From: Comamonas thiooxydans
GTDB lineage: Bacteria > Pseudomonadota > Gammaproteobacteria > Burkholderiales > Burkholderiaceae_C
NCBI RefSeq assembly: GCF_000964545.1
Contig: NZ_BBVD01000018.1
Coordinates: 1-64,000 of the forward strand
Reading direction: 5' to 3'
DNA length: 64,000 nucleotides
Within the stretch, counting starts at the first letter, position 1, and each line of letters starts with the position of its first letter. Under the pieces are notes generated by a model. That model saw only the letters and a list, made by a program, of their open reading frames with translations. It made no database searches and was not told where the DNA came from. Made by a program: the position numbers and the translations under genes. Shown piece by piece: positions 7,775 through 16,941 of this stretch.

Positions 7775-10072
7775 ATGACACAAAACCTGTCCTCCGCCGA
7801 ACAAGCCCTGCGCGATGCGGCCCGCGAATACCACCGCAGCCCCGTCAAAGGCAAGATTTCCGTCACTCCTACCAAGCCCCTGTCCAACCAGCGTGACCTG
7901 TCCCTGGCCTACTCGCCAGGCGTGGCCTATCCCTGCCTGGACATCGAGGCGGACCCCTCCACTGCGGCCGAATACACCTCGCGCGGCAACCTGGTCGGCG
8001 TGATCACCAACGGTACCGCCGTGCTGGGTCTGGGCGATATCGGCCCGCTGGCTTCCAAGCCCGTGATGGAAGGCAAGGGTTGCCTGTTCAAGAAGTTTGC
8101 CGGCGTGGACGTGTTCGACATCGAACTGGCCGAGCGCGATCCCGACAAGCTCATCGACATCATTGCCTCGATGGAACCCACCCTGGGCGGCATCAACCTG
8201 GAAGACATCAAGGCTCCCGAGTGCTTCTACATCGAGCAGGAGCTGTCCAAGCGCATGAACATTCCGGTGTTCCATGACGACCAGCACGGCACGGCCATCA
8301 TCTCCAGCGCCGCTTTGCTCAATGGCCTGGAACTGGTGGGCAAGGACATCGGCTCCGTCAAGGTGGCCGTCTCCGGCGCCGGCGCGGCAGCCATTGCCTG
8401 CGTCGACGTGATGGTGGGCCTGGGCATCAAGCGCTCCAACGTCTACATGGTGGACTCCAAGGGCGTGATCTACGAAGGCCGCCCCGGTGGTCTGGACGCC
8501 TCCAAGCAGCGCTACGCGCAGAACACCGAAGCCCGCACCCTGGCCGACGTGGTCGACGGCGCCGACGTGTTCCTGGGCTGCTCGGCTCCCGGCGTGCTGA
8601 CTGCCGACATGGTCAAGACCATGGCCGACAAGCCAATCATCCTGGCCCTGGCCAACCCCGAGCCCGAGATTCGCCCCGAACTGGCCAAGGCCATCCGCCC
8701 GGACTGCATCGTGGCCACCGGCCGCTCCGACTATCCCAACCAGGTCAACAACGTCCTGTGCTTCCCCTACATCTTCCGTGGCGCGCTGGACTGCGGCGCC
8801 ACCAAGATCACCGAAGCCATGAAGCTGGCCTGCGTGCGTGAAATTGCCGCCCTGGCCAAGCAGGACGTCAGCGACGAAGTCGCTGCCGCCTACCAGGGCA
8901 AGGAGCTGACCTTCGGCCCCGACTACCTGATCCCCACGCCCTTCGATACGCGCCTGATCCTGCGCATCGCTCCCGCAGTGGCCCAGGCTGCCGCCGAATC
9001 CGGTGTCGCCACCCGCCCCATCGAGGACATCGCCGCCTACCGCGAAAGCCTGACCCGCTTCGTCTACCAGACCAGCATGTTCATGCGCCCCGTGTTTGCA
9101 GCCGCCAAGGCCAATCTGCAGCGCGTGGCCTATGCCGAAGGTGAAGACGAGCGCGTGCTGCGTGCCGTGCAGGTTGCCGTGGACGACGGCCTGGCCAAGC
9201 CCATCCTGATCGGTCGCCCCGCCGTCATCGAAGCCCGCATTGCCAAGGCCGGCCTGCGCATGCAACTGGGCAAGGACGTGGAAATCTGCAACCCCGAAGA
9301 TGATCCCCGCTTCCGCCAGTACTGGGAAACCTATCACAAGCTGATGGGCCGCAACGGCGTCACCCCCGAAGCCGCCAAGGCTGCGGTGCGCCGCTCCAAC
9401 ACCCTGATCGCTGCCCTGATGGTGCATCTGGGTGATGCCGACGCCATGCTGTGTGGCCTGGTGGGCCGTTTCGACAGCCACCTGGCCCATCTGGAAGACG
9501 TGCTGGGCCTGAAGAAGGGCACCAACGAGTTCGCAACGGTGAACGCCGTCATGCTGGAATCCGGCACGCTGTTCGTGGCCGACACCTACATCAACGACGC
9601 TCCCAGCGCCGAAGAACTGGCCGAGATCGCCAAGATGGCTGCCGACGAAGTGGCCCGCTTCGGCCTGCCACCCAAGGTGGCCTTCCTTTCGCACAGCAAC
9701 TACGGCTCGTCCACACGCGGCTCGGCCCGCAAGATGCGCGCTGCACGCGACCTGTTCGCTGCCGCCAACCCCGGCATCGAATGCGATGGCGAAATGCATG
9801 GCGATGCGGCCCTGGACGCCAACGTGCGCAGCCACTCACTGCTGGAGTCCTCGCTGACCGGCGCAGCCAACGTGCTGATCTGCCCCAACCTCGACGCCGC
9901 GAACATTCTGTTCAACGTGCTCAAGACCACGGGCGGCCATGGCACCACCATCGGCCCCATCCTGATGGGCTGCTCGGCTTCCGCCCACGTGCTGACCCCC
10001 TCCTCCACCGTGCGCCGTGTGGTCAACATGACCGCTCTGGCAGCAGCTCAGGCCATCGCACTGCGCAGCTGA
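7775..10072 (+). CDS. maeB: NADP-dependent malic enzyme (MaeB type)
   Basis: A 765-residue two-domain enzyme that oxidatively decarboxylates malate to pyruvate with NADP. Residues 1 to about 430 are the malic domain plus Rossmann domain: SPGVAYPCLDI near 50, VFHDDQHGTA near 165 and the nucleotide loop VSGAGAAAIAC near 195. Residues about 440-765 are the phosphotransacetylase-like domain found in MaeB proteins, which is usually regulatory (acetyl-CoA sensing) rather than catalytic. Length matches the family (about 760). It stands alone, with a terminator just downstream, and is housekeeping chromosome left of the integration site. Confidence 0.96.
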   Translation: MTQNLSSAEQALRDAAREYHRSPVKGKISVTPTKPLSNQRDLSLAYSPGVAYPCLDIEADPSTAAEYTSRGNLVGVITNGTAVLGLGDIGPLASKPVMEGKGCLFKKFAGVDVFDIELAERDPDKLIDIIASMEPTLGGINLEDIKAPECFYIEQELSKRMNIPVFHDDQHGTAIISSAALLNGLELVGKDIGSVKVAVSGAGAAAIACVDVMVGLGIKRSNVYMVDSKGVIYEGRPGGLDASKQRYAQNTEARTLADVVDGADVFLGCSAPGVLTADMVKTMADKPIILALANPEPEIRPELAKAIRPDCIVATGRSDYPNQVNNVLCFPYIFRGALDCGATKITEAMKLACVREIAALAKQDVSDEVAAAYQGKELTFGPDYLIPTPFDTRLILRIAPAVAQAAAESGVATRPIEDIAAYRESLTRFVYQTSMFMRPVFAAAKANLQRVAYAEGEDERVLRAVQVAVDDGLAKPILIGRPAVIEARIAKAGLRMQLGKDVEICNPEDDPRFRQYWETYHKLMGRNGVTPEAAKAAVRRSNTLIAALMVHLGDADAMLCGLVGRFDSHLAHLEDVLGLKKGTNEFATVNAVMLESGTLFVADTYINDAPSAEELAEIAKMAADEVARFGLPPKVAFLSHSNYGSSTRGSARKMRAARDLFAAANPGIECDGEMHGDAALDANVRSHSLLESSLTGAANVLICPNLDAANILFNVLKTTGGHGTTIGPILMGCSASAHVLTPSSTVRRVVNMTALAAAQAIALRS

Positions 10073-10114
10073 TCCTGCGCAATCTCTCGGGCATCCCGCC
10101 CGAGGCAGCAACAG

Positions 10115-10137
10115 AACGCCCTTAGGGGCGTTTTGTT
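10115..10137 (+). terminator. Rho-independent terminator after maeB
   Basis: AACGCCC and GGGCGTT form a seven-pair stem around TTAG, followed by TTGTTTTG. Confidence 0.85.
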
Positions 10138-10345
10138 TTGCCCTATGCCGAGCCTTGAGCTTTGAACCCTGCGTTCATTCACGACTGCCTGTAACGCGCG
10201 CAGCAAACGCTCATGTCAGGCGCCAAGATGAAAAATGAACGCCAGTCGAGATACAGCAAGCGCCATGTGCTATGGTTTTCATAAACAAAGCAAAATGCGC
10301 GCAATGCCGAACGGCGCACAATCCTTGTGTAGAATCCTGCCATCC

Positions 10346-10435
10346 GGAGGTTTGGGTGAGTGGTTTAAACCAGCAGTCTTGAAAACTGCCGAAGGAGTGA
10401 TCCTTCCGTGAGTTCGAATCTCACAGCCTCCGCCA
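10346..10435 (+). tRNA. tRNA-Ser(UGA)
   Basis: A 90-base class II tRNA with a long variable arm. The acceptor GGAGGTT pairs with AGCCTCC, discriminator G and an encoded CCA end at 10435. The anticodon stem GCAGT/ACTGC encloses a loop with TGA. The T-arm reads GTGAG, TTCGAAT, CTCAC. The last 14 bases are duplicated at 47202, so this gene is the insertion target of the integrative element and its 3' end is now provided by the element's left attachment site. Confidence 0.97.
10422..10435 (+). repeat. attL core (tRNA-Ser 3' end)
   Basis: CACAGCCTCCGCCA, the T-arm 3' strand, acceptor strand and CCA of the tRNA. The identical 14-mer in the same orientation is at 47202-47215. The flanking bases differ on both sides, so the shared core is exactly 14 bp. 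Confidence 0.9.
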
Positions 10436-10447
10436 CGACAAAGAAGC

Positions 10448-10480
10448 AACCCCTTGATTTATCAAGGGGTTTTTCTTTTT
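10448..10480 (+). terminator. Terminator just inside attL
   Basis: AACCCCTTGAT and ATCAAGGGGTT form a perfect eleven-pair stem with a two-base loop and a T-rich tail. It is element DNA, so the element brings its own terminator for the reconstituted tRNA-Ser transcript; the original one is probably the hairpin at 47284. Confidence 0.9.
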
Positions 10481-10490
10481 CAAGCCTCAA

Positions 10491-10523
10491 CGGTATGCCA
10501 TTTGGTATGCCATGGCATGTTAG
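10491..10523 (+). repeat. Left-end copy of the integrase-proximal repeat
   Basis: Two tandem GGTATGCCA units 12 bp apart, followed by an inverted TGGCAT. It matches 47061-47093 at 26 of 33 positions in the same orientation. One copy lies near each end of the element (55 bp from attL and 108 bp from attR), as expected of recombinase arm-type or accessory-factor sites. Confidence 0.7.
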
Positions 10524-10683
10524 CTGCAGTTAGACCTGTTTGGAGATAACCGCCACAAGCACCTGCGCCTTGATCCCCGTGTAACAGGCCCAACCTCTAG
10601 CCATTGATTGCATGCAGGGAGTGCAATTTCCGCTTAAGGCTGATATGAGTCACTGGCTGCACATTGCCTGGATCACCGCGTTT

Positions 10684-10935
10684 TTAATCAGCGGTCACTT
10701 GACTTCTAAGACGAGGCGCCAGCGCAAGCTGGTCCCCGTCGTTATTATCTTGGCTCAAGCGCCCTAGGTGCTCGGTTGCCACCTGCGCCGCGGCATGAGC
10801 TATTTCCAGAGATCGCGGATCGCCAATCTGTTGCTCCATCCCGATTTCGATTGCAGGCGCGGGACATGGGCCAATGATCGATTGGACTGAGATGGTGTCA
10901 GCGTAGATAGAGCTGTTCTCAAGGGGGTTAGCTTC
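10684..10935 (-). pseudogene. Possible gene remnant without a start
   Basis: The region 10524-11175 has no solid gene. On the minus strand an open stretch of about 83 codons ends at TAA 10684-10686 and reads plausible protein (EIAHAAAQVATEHLGRLSQD), but it runs into an upstream stop with no start in the normal place. It may be the C-terminal stump of a decayed element gene. A 69-codon frame on the same strand (10800-11009) overlaps it in another phase. The family is not recognised. Confidence 0.25.
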
Positions 10936-11175
10936 GACCTATTGAGAACATGGTGGCAGTTCATTTCATGACTTGCATTATCAGAGGTCGTGGATTTTCG
11001 ATTTTTCATAGGTTCCGCGATGAGTCGATGTGCCGAAGATTGCGTCGCTGTGTTCAGTCACGGCAAACTTCATAGTTGTATGGCGATTGCAGGCTCGAGT
11101 CTGAAAGGCAGGCCCTTATCGCCCGGAGAAGCGCACTGCAGTCAGAACATGCCCGCCCATCAGTAACAATACGCT

Positions 11176-12093
11176 GTGAAACTCAGAAATGGCCCCCACG
11201 GTGTCCACCTTTTCGACCGCGATACCGGCATCAACGTCCTGCTTGACGAAATCCGGCCGGACCGCAATGCATGGTCAAAGGCCCCGCGCCAGGTCTCGAT
11301 CGCACTGCTCAATCTCTGTGACCTGCACTGCGGCTACTGTTACGCCCCCAAACACAAGGCCTGCCTGACGCCGGCTCAGGTCCTGGCTTGGCTCCAGGAG
11401 CTGGACCAGGCTGGATGCCTGGGGGTGGGTTTTGGCGGTGGCGAACCCACACTGCACCCGCAGTTTGCCGACATCTGCCAGCAGGCCGCTGCAAACACCC
11501 AGATGGCCATCACATTCACCACCCACGGCCACCGCCTCAGCCAGGGCCTGCTGGACCAGCTGCAGGGTGCGGTACATTTCGTGCGTGTCAGCGTGGACGG
11601 CGTGGACGCCACCTATGAACGACTGCGCGGCCGCAAATTCACAGCCCTGCGCCAGAACCTGGACCGACTCTCAGCTCGCATCCGCCTGGGCATCAACGTG
11701 GTGGTCAACCAGCACACGGTCGCAGAGCTCGATCAGCTCGCCGCAATGGCAGCGGACGTTGGAGCGCGCGAACTGCTTCTGCTGCCGCAGCAGCCCACTG
11801 CGTCAGTAGCGGGCCTCGATGCCACGAGCTGCCAGCAACTGCAAGACTGGGTCAGCAGCTACGATGGCCCGGTGAGGCTCGCTGTCAGCGAGGCCGGGGC
11901 GGATGGACTTCCTACTTGCGACCCGCTGCCGGATGAGCGTGGCCTGCAGGCCTATGCTCACATCGATGCCACCGGCCGGTTGCGGGCCAGCTCCTATGGG
12001 ACTGCCGCCGTCGCCATCGAACACACCGGCGTGATGCATGCACTGGCGCGCTTGCGCACCATATCGACCATCCAAAGGGAGGCAACCACATGA
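11176..12093 (+). CDS. Radical SAM enzyme, first gene of a putative defence operon
   Basis: A 305-residue radical S-adenosylmethionine protein. The [4Fe-4S]/SAM cluster motif CDLHCGYC (CX3CX2C) is at about residues 50-57, and the GGGEP SAM-binding motif is at about 90. A partial TIM barrel follows to about residue 215. There is no SPASM-type cysteine-rich C-terminus and it lacks the viperin CNYKC motif. The start is GTG 11176 without an obvious ribosome site, so the start is uncertain. The stop overlaps the next gene by four bases (ATGA) and that gene overlaps a giant nuclease/STAND ATPase, making a translationally coupled three-gene unit. The substrate is unknown; it could modify one of the partner proteins or a nucleotide. 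Confidence 0.85.
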   Translation: MKLRNGPHGVHLFDRDTGINVLLDEIRPDRNAWSKAPRQVSIALLNLCDLHCGYCYAPKHKACLTPAQVLAWLQELDQAGCLGVGFGGGEPTLHPQFADICQQAAANTQMAITFTTHGHRLSQGLLDQLQGAVHFVRVSVDGVDATYERLRGRKFTALRQNLDRLSARIRLGINVVVNQHTVAELDQLAAMAADVGARELLLLPQQPTASVAGLDATSCQQLQDWVSSYDGPVRLAVSEAGADGLPTCDPLPDERGLQAYAHIDATGRLRASSYGTAAVAIEHTGVMHALARLRTISTIQREATT

Positions 12094-12518
12094 AGGTTTG
12101 GGACGGATACGGGTCCGAGCACTCGATGAACCTGGTGTTGATCGGGAAGTTCAAGGAGGCGCTGGACGCCGAAAAGGCCAACAAGGCGATCGACGCGCTG
12201 ATGCAGCGGGTCGCGCACGAAGACGCGCAATCGCATTTCCCGATGCAGCCCCAGAACCAGCGTTACTCAGACGAGATGCTGACGCTCTTGGGCAAGCTTG
12301 AGCTCTTCACCCTGAGCCCCGAGGATCTCGAGCAGTTGCGCTTCGACCATGACGTCAAGCTCGATGGCGACCAGATCACGGTCAAGACGGACGAGGCTGA
12401 CGTGTCGGTATTTTTGAAGATCTTTGTCGACGGCGGAGCCAAGGTGGAGGTGTTTTCGCGGCACGATTACCCAAGTCCTGCGGCCCCCAACGCTGAGGGG
12501 CCGAGATCCCATGCCTGA
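12090..12518 (+). CDS. Small acidic protein, middle gene of radical SAM/STAND operon
   Basis: A 142-residue soluble protein without signal, membrane segment or cysteine. It begins with a distinctive WDGYGSEHSMNLVLIGKFK segment and appears alpha/beta in pattern. From memory the N-terminus resembles a DUF6375-type family, which I cannot verify. It overlaps the radical SAM gene upstream (ATGA, four bases) and the nuclease/STAND gene downstream (eight bases), so the three proteins are probably made in fixed ratio. Plausible roles are an adaptor or immunity/regulatory subunit for the ATPase, or the radical SAM target. The lack of cysteine argues against a thioether-type peptide modification on this protein. 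Confidence 0.75.
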   Translation: MKVWDGYGSEHSMNLVLIGKFKEALDAEKANKAIDALMQRVAHEDAQSHFPMQPQNQRYSDEMLTLLGKLELFTLSPEDLEQLRFDHDVKLDGDQITVKTDEADVSVFLKIFVDGGAKVEVFSRHDYPSPAAPNAEGPRSHA

Positions 12519-15500
12519 GACCAACTGGGAAGTCTTCACGCAGCTGCCTGGTGCTGCCGAAACCAATTTCGAAAAGCTCTGCCGTGCACTGGTGCGCCGC
12601 CATTACGGGCGTTTTGGCCACTTCAAGGAGCTGGCCAACCAGGCCGGCGTTGAATTTCATCTGCAGCTGACCCAGTCCTGTGAGCTCGGAGCCCCACCGC
12701 AATGGATCGGCTGGCAGTGCAAGTGGTACCAGCTCGAGCGCGGCAGGGCGCTGGGCGCCAACCGCCGTGCCAAGATTCGTGAAGGCATCGAAAAAACCCG
12801 GGAACACGTTCCGGGGGTGAACGTCTGGAAGCTTTGGACACGCCACCCCTTGACGCGCGCCGACCAGACCTGGTTCTACGGGCTGGCTGCCGATTTTCCC
12901 GGTCTCACGCTGGAACTGCTGACCGCCGACGACATCGACGACCTGCTCACCGGCCCTGGCGCGCTGCTGCGCGCCTCGTATTTCGGCGAACTGGTACTCA
13001 CTCCGACGGCCTTGGCGGAACAGTACAGGCTGGCGGCGGCTCCCTTCAGGCGCCGCTACCAGCCCGAGGTACATGTCGTCGGCAACACCGAGCGGCAGGT
13101 GCAGCGCCTTCTCGGCGGGGCGGGGGCCTGGGGCCGACTGACCGAAATTGCCCGCGCAATTGCCCACGATGCGACAGTGATCGAGGCATCGATTGCAGAC
13201 TTGCCGCAAGCACTTGCACAGCAGGTCCAAGACCTACTGAAATCGGCCAGGGGCACGGCAGACCTCCTCCAAGCGCTTCACGCAGCCCTCGAGGCCGGCA
13301 ATTTCGATGGCGCCCACCAGTTGCTCGGGGCTCACCCGCCGGAACCGATCCGGTTTCGCACCATTTTGTCGAGACTGCGCAGCGTGCGATCTCCGGCGGC
13401 CCTGCGCAGTACCAATCTGGTCGCTGACCTGCACAGTGCGGCCCTGCAGCGGCGCCGCCTCGAGAAAGCGATCAGCCTGGGCGCGGTTGCCATACTCGCC
13501 GGTGCCGGCCAGGGCAAGTCCGAACTCGCGGTGCGACTCACGCAGCCCGATGGAGATTTTCCGGGCGGGGTCCTGCTCCTGGGCAAAAACCTGCATGCAC
13601 GCCAAGGGCTCGATGAGCTGGTCGGGGCCTGCAAGATCGCAGGACAGCCGCCCGGTTCATTCGAGCGGCTGGCCGAAGCAGTCGATGCAGCGGGCCAGCG
13701 CGCCGGCCGGCGCCTGCCCATCGTCATCGACGGCCTCAACGAGGCCGAAGACCCCCGCGTCTGGCGTGATGAGCTCGCCAGGGCGCAAGAGCTGTTGCAG
13801 GCATTCCCCTACGTCCTGCTGGTCGTGACGCTGCGCGACGAGTTCACGCCGATGTGCCTGCCCGAGGATCTGCCGACGATGCAGCACAAGGGCTTCGACA
13901 GGGACCGACAGGTCGCGCTCGACACCTACTTCCAACACTACAAGATCGACGCCACCGATGTGGAGCTACCGCTGGAGTTCCTGCAGCATCCGTTGACGCT
14001 GCGCATCTACTGCGAGGTGGCCAACCCGACCCGCGCGCATTTCGTCGGGGTTGAGGCCCTGCCCAACTCCCTCACCGCACTCTTCGAGGAACATTTCAAA
14101 AGGGTCGCCGCCCGTATCGCCGACCTGGCCCCAAGCACCCATCGCATCCACCAGGACGAAGTCCAGGAGGCGCTGCTGAAGATCGCGGGACACCTCTGGG
14201 AACACAACACACGCAGCATGGAGTTCCAGGCCGCGCGCAGCGCAATCAACCAAGGCGCTCCGTGGGACCAGAGCATGCTGTGCGCGCTGGAGTCCGCAGA
14301 CGTTCTAATCCGCACCAGCCAGGCCGCAAACGACCAGGGCGTGGCATTCCCGTACGATTTAATGGCCGGGCATCTGCAGGCGCGTTACCTGCTCACCAAG
14401 CCGGAACTGGCAAGCTGGCTGCGTAGCGCGGAAGCGGAGGGTTTGTTCCAGCATGATCCCTACCAAAGCAGTCACACGTTTGGACGCGATGTGCTGCAAG
14501 CACTGGTGTCGCTCTATCCAAGCTACCGCCAGGGCCGACAGCTCTGGCAGGACCTTCCCGACAGCCTGCAGCAGATAGCCGTCCTGATGACGGTCCAGTC
14601 GGACCCTGCCCACATCCGGCGAGAAACGGTCGAGCGGTTCGGCCACTACATGGCCGCATCCGAGGAGTTCTCCAAGGCCGCTTTCGGATGGCTGCGCCGC
14701 ACACGCGCGGCTCGTGGCCACCCCTACGACATCAACTTCCTGCACTGCGTGCTGGCCGGATGGAGCAATACCCGGCGTGACCTCTGGTGGTCCTCCTGGC
14801 TCCTGCGAGAGGCCGACACCATCGAAGAGGATCTGAAGTCTCTGGCGGTCCGATGGGAAGCGGCTTCGCCCGACGAACGTGATATCCGTCGCGCGCGCTG
14901 GGTCATGTGGACGCTGACCACGACCTCGCGCCACATGCGCGATCTAGCGACCAAGGCACTGTTCCAGTTTGCCCTCGCCCGGCCGACAGAGTATTTCCGC
15001 TTGGCCATCGATGCCCTGGGCATTTCCGATCCTTACGTACCCGAGCGCGTCCTGGCCGCCGGCTACGGGGCGGCCCTGAGCACCTGGTCCGACCTGAACG
15101 CATGCGAGATGCGGACCGCCCTGCCTCAGGTGGCCCCGCAGATCGTCGCGACCATGTTCCACCCCGACGCGCCCCACCCGAGCTGGCATGCGTTACTGCG
15201 CCAGTACGCCCTGGGCATCATCGCCCTGGCGCGCCTAATCGACCCGGGGTGTATCGCGCACGAGGATGCCAGTTTCCTGGTCGCCCCATTCGCACACCTG
15301 CCGTCTCCCTTCGACCAGTTGCCCGCCTATGAGGAAGTGGCCATCGAAGAGACTGCCGACTCCGCCATCCGTATGGACTTCGGCAACTACACCATGGGCC
15401 GGCTCATTCCGCATCGCGCCAACTATGACGACGAGCATCCGGTGTACCAGCAGGTGCGCCGTGCCGTCGTCGCGCGCATGTTGCAACTGGGCTATGACCC

Positions 15501-16647
15501 TGAGCAGTTCGATCCTGTCGACCATGGCACGCCCTCGCGCTCTCGCATGCACGAGCCTGGAAAAATCGATCGTTTTGGCAAGAAGTACAGCTGGATCGCT
15601 TACTTCGAGATGTGGGGCACGCGTCACGCACGGGGCCTGCTCGACGAGGACCGCGACGGCCGGCCTTCGGACGCAGACATAGACCCCACCTTCCCACCGG
15701 AAGCCCGGACGCTGGCCTTGCCAACTGGTGAGCTGTTTGCAGGCGAACTCAATGACATTGGCGCATGGATCTTGCAAGGTCCGAGCCCCGACTATCGGCA
15801 CATGCTGATCCTCGACCAAGTCGACGGCATGCCAGGCCCGTGGGTGGCGCTGGACGGATTCATCAAAGAAAACGCCCCCGACGATGACCGGCAGGTCTTC
15901 ACGTTCTTGCGTGGTGTGTTTGTCGCGAGCAGCAAGGTTCGGACGCTGGGCCAGGTCTTCGACGACATGGAATACCCCGGCAACTACGCGATCCCGGAAC
16001 AGCCTGAACACCATTACACCTACGCAGGGGAAATGCCATTCAAGGAAATTCCGGGTCTGACCGACGCGCCACACCACGTCCGCATGGTTGGACGCTACCG
16101 TGATGGGACTGCCTCGGATGACGACGAGTTCGAAGAAGAGGACGACCGCTACGAGCCGGACCAACAGCCCCGTGTGGGCGAGCGGGGATGGGGTAGCGGC
16201 GGCGTCCCGGTGGAACTTCCCGTGCAGCAATACTGTTGGGAGAGTTATCACAGCACACTCAACACCGCCGATACAACGAGCCTGCCCTCGACGGCTTTAT
16301 GTGAGGGGCTGGGCCTGAGATTCCGCGCAGGACAGTGGGACCTGCATGACACACGCGGTGCCGCTTCGCTCTACCGCCAGGTGAGCCGCGAAAACGCAGC
16401 AGACGACGAACAAATCTCCGGCTGGATCTGTTTTCTGCGCGCGGACCTGCTCGAACGCTATCTCCAAGACAACGGCAAGTCGCTGGTGTGGCTCATGTGG
16501 GGCGAACGCGGTCTCCACCATCGCACCAGTCGCAATCGTTCCTTGCGCGAGTTCATCGCGAACCACAAGCACATTCACAAACGCAGAGACATCTACCGTT
16601 TCGCGAGGAGCGGAACAGTAGAACAGCTGGCCTCCTCGGCCCCATGA
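12511..16647 (+). CDS. Giant Mrr-like nuclease / STAND ATPase fusion
   Basis: A 1378-residue cytoplasmic protein. Residues about 10-160 look like an Mrr-type PD-(D/E)xK nuclease: FEKLCRALV, GVEF near 46-49, and WQCKW near 68-72 giving the Q-x-K catalytic pair. A helical linker follows. Residues about 320-620 are a STAND (NACHT-like) P-loop ATPase with Walker A GAGQGKSE at 331-338 and Walker B LPIVIDGLNEA near 402-412. The remaining 750 residues are helical and end in a domain of unknown fold, with an acidic stretch near 1210. STAND proteins with nuclease effectors and long C-terminal sensors (Avs family) detect phage proteins. By analogy this is a one-chain sensor and effector. It is not one of the Avs layouts I recognise, and the radical SAM partner is unusual. 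Confidence 0.85.
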   Translation: MPETNWEVFTQLPGAAETNFEKLCRALVRRHYGRFGHFKELANQAGVEFHLQLTQSCELGAPPQWIGWQCKWYQLERGRALGANRRAKIREGIEKTREHVPGVNVWKLWTRHPLTRADQTWFYGLAADFPGLTLELLTADDIDDLLTGPGALLRASYFGELVLTPTALAEQYRLAAAPFRRRYQPEVHVVGNTERQVQRLLGGAGAWGRLTEIARAIAHDATVIEASIADLPQALAQQVQDLLKSARGTADLLQALHAALEAGNFDGAHQLLGAHPPEPIRFRTILSRLRSVRSPAALRSTNLVADLHSAALQRRRLEKAISLGAVAILAGAGQGKSELAVRLTQPDGDFPGGVLLLGKNLHARQGLDELVGACKIAGQPPGSFERLAEAVDAAGQRAGRRLPIVIDGLNEAEDPRVWRDELARAQELLQAFPYVLLVVTLRDEFTPMCLPEDLPTMQHKGFDRDRQVALDTYFQHYKIDATDVELPLEFLQHPLTLRIYCEVANPTRAHFVGVEALPNSLTALFEEHFKRVAARIADLAPSTHRIHQDEVQEALLKIAGHLWEHNTRSMEFQAARSAINQGAPWDQSMLCALESADVLIRTSQAANDQGVAFPYDLMAGHLQARYLLTKPELASWLRSAEAEGLFQHDPYQSSHTFGRDVLQALVSLYPSYRQGRQLWQDLPDSLQQIAVLMTVQSDPAHIRRETVERFGHYMAASEEFSKAAFGWLRRTRAARGHPYDINFLHCVLAGWSNTRRDLWWSSWLLREADTIEEDLKSLAVRWEAASPDERDIRRARWVMWTLTTTSRHMRDLATKALFQFALARPTEYFRLAIDALGISDPYVPERVLAAGYGAALSTWSDLNACEMRTALPQVAPQIVATMFHPDAPHPSWHALLRQYALGIIALARLIDPGCIAHEDASFLVAPFAHLPSPFDQLPAYEEVAIEETADSAIRMDFGNYTMGRLIPHRANYDDEHPVYQQVRRAVVARMLQLGYDPEQFDPVDHGTPSRSRMHEPGKIDRFGKKYSWIAYFEMWGTRHARGLLDEDRDGRPSDADIDPTFPPEARTLALPTGELFAGELNDIGAWILQGPSPDYRHMLILDQVDGMPGPWVALDGFIKENAPDDDRQVFTFLRGVFVASSKVRTLGQVFDDMEYPGNYAIPEQPEHHYTYAGEMPFKEIPGLTDAPHHVRMVGRYRDGTASDDDEFEEEDDRYEPDQQPRVGERGWGSGGVPVELPVQQYCWESYHSTLNTADTTSLPSTALCEGLGLRFRAGQWDLHDTRGAASLYRQVSRENAADDEQISGWICFLRADLLERYLQDNGKSLVWLMWGERGLHHRTSRNRSLREFIANHKHIHKRRDIYRFARSGTVEQLASSAP

Positions 16648-16941
16648 AGCCGCCGCGTGGGGCGGAAATGCCACAGGCTTGCCCCGACGCCACACGTCCG
16701 ACATCAATACCTACCATCTGCTGCGAGGTCATGCCTTCCTGCATCAACCAGCCTGCCGTCTGCGCTAACGACTGCTTTATGCCAGGCTGCGTGAATTTGA
16801 CGACTAAATGCCGATGACAGCAACCGCTGCGGAGCTGCCGCTGGGCAACCATCGGCGGCTAGAAGCTGGTCGATTCACATTGCATGACTGTTTGCTTCTG
16901 TGCTGCAGCTTGTATCTTTTTGTTGCAGGTATGCTTAGGGT

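Noticed and set aside
11176..12093. Prokaryotic viperin
   Set aside because: The cluster motif is CDLHCGYC and the conserved viperin residues are not seen; general radical SAM only.
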